Positions 1 through 6,929 of a stretch of DNA of 64,000 nucleotides are shown piece after piece. The stretch is from UBA4421 sp002470275. Lineage in GTDB: Bacteria; Pseudomonadota; Gammaproteobacteria; Pseudomonadales; Azotimanducaceae. How positions within the stretch are numbered: position 1 is the stretch's first letter; each line of letters opens with the position of its first letter. The stretch is taken from NCBI GenBank assembly GCA_913052345.1, contig CAJXDR010000012.1, forward strand, positions 1-64,000, written 5' to 3'. A program made the position numbers and the translations under genes. The notes below the pieces were generated by a model that worked only from the letters and a program-made list of their open reading frames with translations, was not told the DNA's origin and ran no database searches.

Positions 1-75
1 TGGTAGCCCCGACAGGAGTCGAACCTGTATCTATCGCTTAGGAGGCGACTATTCTATCCATTGAACTACGGAGCC
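1..75 (-). tRNA. tRNA-Arg (anticodon CCU)
   Basis: Read on the minus strand this is a full cloverleaf. A 7-bp acceptor stem starts GGCTCCG, a T-arm carries GGTTCGACTCC, and the anticodon stem GTCGC/GCGAT encloses the loop CTCCTAA, giving anticodon CCU (arginine, AGG codons). The acceptor pairs with a CGGGGCT strand, followed by discriminator A and an encoded CCA at the window edge. It lies downstream of the cyclic-nucleotide-binding gene on the same strand. The CCA end falls exactly at base 1, so nothing can be said about what follows. Confidence 0.96.
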
Positions 76-149
76 ACAGCGGCATGGTAACAAGGGGGTC
101 AACAAACCCCAAACCGAGGCAGATCATCCGAGCAGGTGGCGCGACCGGG

Positions 150-737
150 CTAGCTGTTGAAGTTCTCGCCCTCAAAGTCGCCGAAGAGCTTGGTGCTTAT
201 ATCGTCTGAGACGCGAGTCCACTTACCCATCCACCGTCCGATGCGCGAGATGCCTACAGGGACGCTAGGGCTCTCTGAAATGAGGTTGGTGTACATGACT
301 CGGCGTGTGTTTTCGGATCTGCCGTGAATGATAGACGCCACGGTGGTGACAATCTTGATCCCGATCTGCGGTGCTTCGGCAGTCATTCTGTCGAAGGCGT
401 CCTTGGAGAGATAAAGGTAGGCGCATGCTTCACGTGCAACAACGGTGGCGGTTCGCGTGCTGTCCAGAACCAGATTAACTTCGCCCAGCAGGCCGGGGCC
501 GGGGAAGTTAGCGGTATTCATGGCGACGGAAGTCAGATTCACACGAAATTTGGAAAATACGCTGTAGGCTCCGTTGAGCAAAAGGTAGAGGTCCCGATCT
601 GTTTCGCCTTGAGAAACCAGGATAGAACCGATGGCCGCCTCGCGAAATTCTAGATAAGTCAGGAACTGATCCACTTCCTCTGCCGTCAGCGAGGGGAGAA
701 TTTTTGCAACGATTTCTTTTTGAGCTTCTGTTTCCAA
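150..737 (-). CDS. Cyclic nucleotide-binding domain protein without a DNA-binding domain
   Basis: A 195-residue protein with one CRP/PKA-type cyclic nucleotide-binding fold (about residues 10-135) and a roughly 60-residue tail with no helix-turn-helix. The phosphate-binding cassette is intact: GLLGE with E86, which in the family holds the ribose 2'-OH, and STRTAT with R95, which holds the cyclic phosphate. Binding of cAMP or cGMP is therefore plausible, but the output is not DNA binding. The start is TTG, following the metallo-hydrolase gene on the same strand with a 39-base gap, so the two are probably cotranscribed. A predicted adenylate cyclase lies 5 kb away. The function of the C-terminal tail is unknown. 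Confidence 0.88.
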   Translation of the reverse strand: METEAQKEIVAKILPSLTAEEVDQFLTYLEFREAAIGSILVSQGETDRDLYLLLNGAYSVFSKFRVNLTSVAMNTANFPGPGLLGEVNLVLDSTRTATVVAREACAYLYLSKDAFDRMTAEAPQIGIKIVTTVASIIHGRSENTRRVMYTNLISESPSVPVGISRIGRWMGKWTRVSDDISTKLFGDFEGENFNS

Positions 738-776
738 GGTGATCTAACTTTCTTGTGTATTCCCGAGTGCTTTGGC

Positions 777-1631
777 TTAAAGCGTAACGGTTGCGCCTTC
801 CTGGGTGACGAGAGTGTTGCCGGGCAGCGCTTCGGCTTTGGCGGCAATTTCATCCAAATCCCGGTCGGTTAGGTCTGGGTTGTAGCCACACAGAGCTAGC
901 GTTTTAACGTCCAGCGTTTGAGCAGTTTGATGTCCGACCTGCCAGGTGGAGTGACCCCAGCCCTTAAACCTTGGATAGGTCTCATCGCAGTAGGCTGCAT
1001 CAAAGACCAAAAGATCGGCCCCTTGCCCAAGTTCTGCCAGCCCAGGATGAATTTGCTCTACGTCCGTGTGTTCGTGGTCCAGACAGTAAGCGAGAGCTTT
1101 GTTGGCATATTCCACCCTAAAACCCATGCTTCGATCGGGATGGTTTAATTCCGCTGTGCGAACAGTGACCTCACCAAAGGTCAGGCTGGTGCCCGGCTCA
1201 ATTTCCTTCACGGTCTTGATGCCCTGCAAGGCTTCAAACGGAACTGGGAAATTTGGGGCGCGCATCTGTCTTTGCAGGGCGTCCATCAGGTGGGTGTCGG
1301 GTCGCTTGGGCCCAATAATGTTGATGGTGTTACGGGGGTCATAGGCCAGGCCGAGGAAGGGTATGCCCTGGATATGGTCCCAATGCGTGTGGCTAAGGAG
1401 GATCGTAAGCTCCAGGCCGCCATCCTCTGCGTTGCTGAGCTGCCTGGCAAAGTTGCGAATGCCAGTCCCCGCATCGATAAGCAGCAGTTTCTCTCCAGCC
1501 CTCAACTCAAGGCAGGGCGTATTGCCACCGTATTTGACGGTCTCCTTGCCGGGCACGGGAATAGAGCCCCTGACGCCCCAAAACGTCGCTGAGAAATCTG
1601 ACTGTTGCGGCATTGGTTTTTCGGTCTGCAA
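777..1631 (-). CDS. Metallo-beta-lactamase-fold hydrolase, possible cyclic nucleotide phosphodiesterase
   Basis: Belongs to the MBL subfamily opening with FWGVRGSIP and GGNTPC. The metal motif HTHWDH (H81, H83, D85, H86), the later ligand H164 in NHPD, D211 in FDAAY and the family GHSTW (H227) are all present. In relatives I recall, a terminal HHDP motif supplies the last metal-binding histidine; here that site reads CGYNP, so the ligand is missing. Members are often labelled class II cAMP phosphodiesterase-like, but substrates are mostly untested. The pairing with a cyclic-nucleotide-binding protein supports a cNMP-related role by inference only. The start is TTG behind GAGAG; an in-frame ATG six codons in (1613) is an alternative. 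Confidence 0.85.
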   Translation of the reverse strand: MQTEKPMPQQSDFSATFWGVRGSIPVPGKETVKYGGNTPCLELRAGEKLLLIDAGTGIRNFARQLSNAEDGGLELTILLSHTHWDHIQGIPFLGLAYDPRNTINIIGPKRPDTHLMDALQRQMRAPNFPVPFEALQGIKTVKEIEPGTSLTFGEVTVRTAELNHPDRSMGFRVEYANKALAYCLDHEHTDVEQIHPGLAELGQGADLLVFDAAYCDETYPRFKGWGHSTWQVGHQTAQTLDVKTLALCGYNPDLTDRDLDEIAAKAEALPGNTLVTQEGATVTL

Positions 1632-1974
1632 ATCTGCTCTCAGATTTATCCTGTGACAAAGATGTTAACATGGGGAATCCTGGAATGTGCACGCTTTTGG
1701 CGTATCACCCGAGCATCTCCCTATCTCTCTAGGGTCTGATTTTGTGAAGTTTTTTCCCTCTTGCCCCGGTTCCTGGGAATAGAATTTGCGCTTTAGGAAG
1801 GGTCGAAGGAAGAGGGTCCCTATCCCCTACGGCTTTGTGGCACCGCGCAGAAGATAAGTTGTATACCAAAAGTTGAAATGGGTGACCCTGGAAAGGTAGA
1901 GTAGCGAGGGTAGGGGCGAAGGATTCCAACCCGGGAGGCGTGGGTTCCGTGATTAAAGCTAGGAAGGAAGAATC
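1632..1974. other. Intergenic region, 343 bp, divergent promoters expected
   Basis: The hydrolase reads left and the TonB-C protein reads right from this stretch, so promoters for both should lie here. A good ribosome-binding site (AGGAAGGAAG) sits just before 1975. I could not pick convincing -35/-10 pairs. Two overlapping minus-strand open frames (1729-2011) have no family resemblance and no ribosome-binding site, and I treat them as chance. Confidence 0.5.
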
Positions 1975-2367
1975 GTGAAGAATCAAGTGAGAAAGGGGCC
2001 GTTGTTTGCATCTGCTCTTTTGGCTTTCATCGTTGCACTCTCAGGGTCTACCGTGATGGCCGCTTCGTATGAGGGTCGTGTCGACGGTGTCGGCAACGTT
2101 GATGTTCAGTTGCTGTCACAGGGCAAACTAAAGTTTCCGCGTCGCGCGATGTCCTATGGGGTCAGCGGTGAAGTCACCGTTCGATTTAATGTGGATGTCG
2201 AAGGCAAGACCTCAGCGGCGGTTATTGTGGAAGCGAAACCGCGCCGTATGTTTGATCGCTCCGCCATGCGGTTTGTAGAGACGCTTCAGTTCGAACCCTA
2301 TGTTTCGGACGGCAGCGCTGTTGAGGTTAAGGACGTCGTGATGACGGTAGCGTATAGGCTCGAGTAA
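1975..2367 (+). CDS. Secreted protein with TonB C-terminal domain
   Basis: A 130-residue protein starting at GTG behind AGGAAGGAAG. A signal peptide (hydrophobic residues about 10-28, cleavage near VMAA-S) is followed directly by one TonB-C fold (residues about 45-130). Family features are an FPRRAM segment in place of YP..A, a GEVTVRFNVD strand and the closing FEPY. It lacks the membrane anchor and proline-rich spacer of true TonB, so it is probably periplasmic and not an ExbBD-coupled transducer. It lies 60 bases upstream of the SiaA-type phosphatase gene and may share its transcript. A second exported TonB-C-like protein starts at 33625. Confidence 0.8.
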   Translation: MKNQVRKGPLFASALLAFIVALSGSTVMAASYEGRVDGVGNVDVQLLSQGKLKFPRRAMSYGVSGEVTVRFNVDVEGKTSAAVIVEAKPRRMFDRSAMRFVETLQFEPYVSDGSAVEVKDVVMTVAYRLE

Positions 2368-2372
2368 ACACA

Positions 2373-2406
2373 CGCCCAAAGGTTAGGGCGGGCCGTTAAA
2401 GCGGCC
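2373..2406 (+). repeat. Two tandem hairpins between the TonB-C gene and siaA
   Basis: Perfect inverted repeats CGCCC/GGGCG (2373-2377 with 2386-2390) and GGCCG/CGGCC (2391-2395 with 2402-2406) lie back to back. No T-run follows on the plus strand (GAAAAAGG does), so this is not a classical terminator. It could stop, pause or protect the transcript ahead of the phosphatase gene. Confidence 0.5.
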
Positions 2407-2427
2407 GAAAAAGGACCAATAATAATA

Positions 2428-4701
2428 ATGTCGATCAGAAATAAACTTCTCTCCGCACTCGTCTTGGGTTTTACGCTCATTGCGACAATCCTGGTTTACT
2501 CGATACAACGGCTGCAGAGCGCGGCAGACGATTTCACCTCAGACTCCCTCGCACAAACCTACAGTGCCGCTTGGCTCTCTGCCTCGGATGCACAGTTTGA
2601 ACAGTCGGTGGAAAAATTTGACCCGGAACTTGGGTCCCCTGAAGTCGTGGATATGTGGGACCCTACAATGAACGCTTTCGAGGGGACAGATGGCGATAAC
2701 CCCTTGGTGGCAGCCCTGCGCGACGAGGACCTGGAAAACGCTCGAGGATACCTAGACTTTATTTTTGAAGAGGCCGTTGACCTCGAAGAAATCAGTTTTG
2801 TGATGGCCTACACGGTAACGGGCCGCCAAGTATATTGCTTATCTAGTTTATTCCTTCACGGTGCGGACCCCTGCAGTAATCAGGCAAGGCCTGACTTCTT
2901 TCTCAATTTCGACAGTTTCCTCAGGACCGCAATTACGGCGCCTACTCGGGATATTGTGAGAATCACGGACATTGCGGGCCAGAAGCCGCTTTCGATCAAC
3001 GACGCGCTGAGCTTTGGCGTGCAGGACGCCGATGGCGAGCCAGTTGCGCTGGTGGTGATTGGTAAGAATCTGGTGGATAACCTCGAGTTGTTTAGCGAGG
3101 ATTTTCAGGTGCGGCTGGCAGTGAGGTCTAGTGGTCAAAGCATCAGCCTGGATGATTATTATGACGATGGCGGCAGCGCCGACGTTGAGTATGGCGTCGG
3201 TAACCTGCGTCGCCTGATCTCTGAGGGAGAACAGCGCGCCCTGGAATCGTCCGATGCGACGTTCAGCGAAGTGGTGCCAGAGCTGGGGGTATCAATTACC
3301 TCTATTCCCATCAGTAATCGAGTGACGGCCCAAGAAATCAGCCTGATGATTTTTAAGGACCAGAGCCGGAACATTGCCCAGCAGCAGCAAACGTCCATCG
3401 CCTCGTATACAACGATGGGTGCGGTGGCCAGTGCCATCATCCTACTGATCCTGGTGCTTACCTGGGGTGCATTTAGTCAAATTTCCGCGGCCATTGAAAT
3501 ATTGCGCGGCATGGCGAGAGGGGACCTTACGCTCGAAATGCCAGGTCGTAACAAGCTGTTGGCTTCGGATGAAGATGAGGTTGGCAGGCTTGCGGAGACC
3601 ATCGATCAGTATCGCGATCAACTCCTGGACGCTGAACAGCAGCGGTTAAACCGCGCTAGGGGTCGTCAGGAGCGCGACAATCTGATGTTTGAGAAAATGG
3701 AGAACCTGGCGGGGGAACTCGAGGGTAGCGCCAAAGATATGATGATTGGTGACATTGAACACATGCGTCAGGAATTGGCAACGGGTGATGATGAAACCAA
3801 GGAACGGGTATCTATCGAGCTCATGGGCGTAGCGTTTTCACGCATGTCCGACGAAGTGTCTTCACTCATCAATGCTCGAACTGAGGAGCTTGTCAGAGCC
3901 AAGGACGAGATCGACAGCTCGATCCGCTATGCAGCGCGCCTGCAGAATGCTCTGCTGCCGAAAGAGTATCCGGGAGACATCTCCTTTAACGTGCATTGGC
4001 GGCCCAGAGACTTGGTAGGTGGCGACATCTACTTTGTCCAGAGTCTGCCGGATCGCGTTTATATAGCGGTTGTTGACTGCACGGGGCACGGCGTGCCAGG
4101 TGCCTTCCTGTCCATCATCGCCCGTTCTGTTCTCGAGCGCGCTATTGATGAATCCTACGCACAAAATGCTGGAGACTACCTAACGCGGGCGAATCAGATT
4201 TTGATGGAGACGCTGAGTCAGCAGGATAACGCGAATCAAAAGATCGATGAGGGCTTTGACGGCGGCGTCTGTATATACCACCGCAAAGATCGTCGTCTTG
4301 AATATGCCGGCGCGAAGTCGTCCCTTTTTCGGGTGTCCGAGTCCGGTGCCTCGGAAATCAAGGGGGATCGGAAATCGGTTGGATCTTCTCGTGCATCAGG
4401 GGGCTTTACCTTCTCTACGCACGTTGTGGAAAATCCCGATGGCGCCTTCGTTATGCTGACAGACGGCATTACGGACGTTATGAGTGCCGAGGATAGGCCC
4501 ATTGCCTTTGGGCGTCGTCGTGTCTTGCGTACGCTCCAGAATGCGGCTCAAACCACCCCTGTTGGTTTGGTAGATAACATTATGACCAGCGTCGATCTTT
4601 ACCGGGCCGGCGCTCCCTATCGTGATGACCTGACGTTGCTTGCGTTTTCGATAAACGCGGACGATTCAGAAGTTGTCGTAAGAGACGTTGAGGAGAGATA
4701 A
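2428..4701 (+). CDS. siaA: SiaA-type membrane PP2C (SpoIIE-family) serine/threonine phosphatase
   Basis: A 757-residue membrane receptor phosphatase. Order: first membrane segment (about 7-27), a large periplasmic sensor region (about 28-325), a second membrane segment (about 327-349), HAMP (about 350-405), a helical linker, then a PP2C/SpoIIE domain (about 510-745). Metal-binding motifs are present: VGGD near 530, VDCTGHG, MLTDGITD near 678 and RDDLT near 731. In Pseudomonas SiaA has this architecture and dephosphorylates SiaC. The next two genes encode SiaC- and SiaB-like proteins, which makes the assignment firm. The periplasmic ligand is unknown. AAGGA lies 12 bases before the ATG, a long spacing. 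Confidence 0.9.
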   Translation: MSIRNKLLSALVLGFTLIATILVYSIQRLQSAADDFTSDSLAQTYSAAWLSASDAQFEQSVEKFDPELGSPEVVDMWDPTMNAFEGTDGDNPLVAALRDEDLENARGYLDFIFEEAVDLEEISFVMAYTVTGRQVYCLSSLFLHGADPCSNQARPDFFLNFDSFLRTAITAPTRDIVRITDIAGQKPLSINDALSFGVQDADGEPVALVVIGKNLVDNLELFSEDFQVRLAVRSSGQSISLDDYYDDGGSADVEYGVGNLRRLISEGEQRALESSDATFSEVVPELGVSITSIPISNRVTAQEISLMIFKDQSRNIAQQQQTSIASYTTMGAVASAIILLILVLTWGAFSQISAAIEILRGMARGDLTLEMPGRNKLLASDEDEVGRLAETIDQYRDQLLDAEQQRLNRARGRQERDNLMFEKMENLAGELEGSAKDMMIGDIEHMRQELATGDDETKERVSIELMGVAFSRMSDEVSSLINARTEELVRAKDEIDSSIRYAARLQNALLPKEYPGDISFNVHWRPRDLVGGDIYFVQSLPDRVYIAVVDCTGHGVPGAFLSIIARSVLERAIDESYAQNAGDYLTRANQILMETLSQQDNANQKIDEGFDGGVCIYHRKDRRLEYAGAKSSLFRVSESGASEIKGDRKSVGSSRASGGFTFSTHVVENPDGAFVMLTDGITDVMSAEDRPIAFGRRRVLRTLQNAAQTTPVGLVDNIMTSVDLYRAGAPYRDDLTLLAFSINADDSEVVVRDVEER

Positions 4702-4703
4702 CA

Positions 4704-5084
4704 ATGCAGCAGCCGGCAACCCAGCGTACACCGCTGATAGAAATATCCGAAATCCATTGTCGTATGGTGGGGGAGTGCTACCCGGAGAATATCCAGGAGT
4801 TTTCCTCTCCGGTGATGACCGAATTGAACAAGGTGGTTCCAATCAGCGGGGAATATACCGTTGATCTCGAGCTCTTCTACTTCAACAGCTCATCAGCAAA
4901 GTTCTTCTTCGACTTCTTCGAGTTTTTTGAAGAAAAAGCAGAGAACGGGCTGGCGGTGAAGGTTAACTGGAACTACCGAGCAGACGACGACACCATGCTT
5001 GAGGCCGGTGAGGACTTCGCTGAGGATCTAGAGCGCTGCACATTCGAGCTCAAAGAAGTTCCCATGGAATCCAGCTCGTCATAA
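4704..5084 (+). CDS. siaC: SiaC-like (DUF1987) regulatory phosphoprotein
   Basis: A 126-residue protein of the DUF1987/SiaC family, recognised by LFYFNSSSAK, the VNWNYRADDD strand and AGEDFAED. In Pseudomonas SiaC is phosphorylated by SiaB, dephosphorylated by SiaA, and in the unphosphorylated form binds and activates a diguanylate cyclase. The phospho-acceptor region here is probably S62-S64 in NSSS, where the family often has NTSS; that mapping is inferred. It starts two bases after the phosphatase stop with GAGGAGAG as ribosome-binding site, so it is translationally linked to siaA. Confidence 0.88.
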   Translation: MQQPATQRTPLIEISEIHCRMVGECYPENIQEFSSPVMTELNKVVPISGEYTVDLELFYFNSSSAKFFFDFFEFFEEKAENGLAVKVNWNYRADDDTMLEAGEDFAEDLERCTFELKEVPMESSSS

Positions 5085-5148
5085 CGGGCACCAATCAGAG
5101 AATCTAGACGCCATCCCCTGCGGTTCCGCCAAGCTAGGAATAATAGAT

Positions 5149-5685
5149 ATGCTTAATAATGAAACTCTCGAGCTCCATAAATTTATGCAGACTCGTCGTA
5201 CGCTCTTTTGCTACTCAGGCCCTCTTTCCGAGGACCTGCTGACTTCAATATCCAACCCAGTACGTCAGCAGCTCTCCGACGTTGATTCAACGGACGTAGT
5301 CGCGAAAAGGGTGTTTGGTGTATTCGTTGAGCAGGCTCAGAACATTATTCGTTATGCAACGCTGCGCTCCCCAGAGACCGGGGACGGCGTTGGTACGATT
5401 GCAATCAGTCAGACGGATGAAGAAGGCTTTTTGATCGAAGCGGTCAACGCCATTGATTCGAATAAGCGAACTGCCCTGGAGAATACGCTGCTCGAACTCA
5501 GCATGAAGGATGCGGGCGAACTGCGAAAAATGTACAAAGAGCGTCTGAGAAGCGGCCCCCCCGAAGGATCAAAGGGCGCAGGGTTAGGCTTTATCGAGAT
5601 GGCTCGTCGCGTGCAGCGCTTCGAGTTTGAGGTGACGGATACGGAAGAGGGCCCGGTCTTCGTCTACCGGGGCTACGTTTCTTAA
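5149..5685 (+). CDS. siaB: SiaB-like kinase (GHKL-type fold)
   Basis: A 178-residue protein matching SiaB-family kinases. An N-box-like EQAQNIIRYA (61-70) and a G-box-like GSKGAGLGFIEMAR (140-153) suggest an ATP-binding GHKL fold as in anti-sigma-factor kinases. The expected reaction is phosphorylation of the adjacent SiaC-like protein, opposing the SiaA-type phosphatase. Gene order is A-C-B rather than the A-B-C-D of Pseudomonas, and no GGDEF gene follows. A 64-base gap separates it from siaC, with TAGGAA upstream of the ATG. Confidence 0.85.
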   Translation: MLNNETLELHKFMQTRRTLFCYSGPLSEDLLTSISNPVRQQLSDVDSTDVVAKRVFGVFVEQAQNIIRYATLRSPETGDGVGTIAISQTDEEGFLIEAVNAIDSNKRTALENTLLELSMKDAGELRKMYKERLRSGPPEGSKGAGLGFIEMARRVQRFEFEVTDTEEGPVFVYRGYVS

Positions 5686-5711
5686 CCAGGCACTGTGGCC
5701 GGCTCAGTGGC

Positions 5712-6755
5712 TTAAAGCAGGGACTCCTGTCGTGCGGCGTCACGTCGGTGCGCTCTGACATGCTCAATAGCGCGCTCTAGGGAGTGTTCGAAAGCCTTCA
5801 GCTCCTCTTCGTCCAGCGTCATCAAGTCTGTCTTCATAGAGGCATTACCCACGGACAACTGCAGCAGGGTGGGGGCTTCCTCGAGGTTTCTGATTGGAGA
5901 GAAGGTGCGAACGGGACCAATACCCTTTGCGTTTACCGTATCCAGTTCCTGACATGGAATCTGATCAGAGATCAGGGAATAGGTGTCGAAGGACATCAGG
6001 ATTTCGCCATTGTCAGCAGCCGTTTCGAGGCGAGAGGCAAGGTTTACGCCAGTGCCAACTGCGGTGTATTCGAGTCTGGCCTCGCTGCCGAAGTTACCAA
6101 CTGTGCAAAAGCCCGTGGCAATGCCGATACGCATCTGCAGCGGGTCCTGCAATCCATACTGGTGCCAGTTATTCTGAAGGCCGGCTAAGGTTTCCTGCAT
6201 CTCCATGGCCATCCGGACACAGGCCAGGGCATCCTCCTTGACGCCCTCGGACTCAGGATCCCCAAAGAACAACATGATTGCATCGCCAATATACTTGTCG
6301 ATGGTCGCACCGTATCTCAGCGCTATCTGCGTCATCGTCTCTAGGTAGAGATTTAGCATATCCGTCACATCTTCAGATTCAAGATTTTCGGCGATGCTGG
6401 TAAAGCCGCAAAGGTCAGCAAAAAACACCGTGAGTTTTTTGCGGGAGCTAGTTCGGGCGACGGCTTTGTTGCCGCTGAAGATAGACTGGTAAATTTGTGG
6501 AGAGAGGTATTTAGAAAGCTGGTTGGAAAGATTTTCCAGCTGACTGTTGGTTTCTTGGGCTTCCTTGGAGAGCTCGGTGAGACGTTGTTCGCTTTTATCG
6601 CTTAGCTTGATCACCCGGCGGGTGGTTCGAAGTAATTTTTGGTACTCGCCTACCAAGGCGGCATGGTCGTCGCCATTAGCGCTCCCGGCTTCAGATAGGG
6701 ACTTTGCAGCCTCCAAAACCTTTGTTTCGTGATCGAAGATATCTCCGTTGCTCAT
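5712..6755 (-). CDS. Class III (IIIb-like) adenylate cyclase with N-terminal coiled coil
   Basis: A 347-residue soluble protein. A long helix with heptad character (about 35-85) precedes a class III cyclase domain (about 105-290) and a helical tail. Catalytic set: metal ligands D114 (FADLCGFT) and D158 (KYIGDAIM), purine-selecting K154 and T231 (EYTAVG), and transition-state N238 and R242 (VNLASR). The K/T pair is typical of class IIIb adenylate cyclases; guanylate cyclases have E/C. cAMP is therefore the expected product. It converges on the SiaA-C-B genes with 26 bases between stops. The helical segment around YQKLLRTTRRVIKLSD is the likely place for partner control. AGGGGG lies 7 bases before the ATG. 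Confidence 0.9.
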   Translation of the reverse strand: MSNGDIFDHETKVLEAAKSLSEAGSANGDDHAALVGEYQKLLRTTRRVIKLSDKSEQRLTELSKEAQETNSQLENLSNQLSKYLSPQIYQSIFSGNKAVARTSSRKKLTVFFADLCGFTSIAENLESEDVTDMLNLYLETMTQIALRYGATIDKYIGDAIMLFFGDPESEGVKEDALACVRMAMEMQETLAGLQNNWHQYGLQDPLQMRIGIATGFCTVGNFGSEARLEYTAVGTGVNLASRLETAADNGEILMSFDTYSLISDQIPCQELDTVNAKGIGPVRTFSPIRNLEEAPTLLQLSVGNASMKTDLMTLDEEELKAFEHSLERAIEHVRAHRRDAARQESLL

Positions 6756-6929
6756 CCTTTTGCCCCCTGATCAGACTTTTGCAGCCGCGGGCAGTGCCGC
6801 TGATCCGAAAATACTGAATTTTTTCTTTTACTCGCAGCAGATAGACCTATCGCGCCATGACAGACGCCTATCCGGATTCAGCGTGAACGATCGCCGAACG
6901 TCATCAACTCTAGATTAACAGAATTTCAA

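Noticed and set aside
95..110. Small GGGGT/ACCCC hairpin between the cyclic-nucleotide-binding gene and the tRNA
   Set aside because: Five-pair stem with a poor T-run (CTTGTT); too weak to call a terminator.
1729..2011. Overlapping minus-strand frames between the hydrolase and TonB-C genes
   Set aside because: Low-complexity composition, no ribosome-binding site, overlap of each other and of the promoter region; judged chance.
5686..5711. CACTG/CAGTG hairpin between siaB and the cyclase as bidirectional terminator
   Set aside because: Stem of five pairs with a nine-base loop and no T-run on either side.
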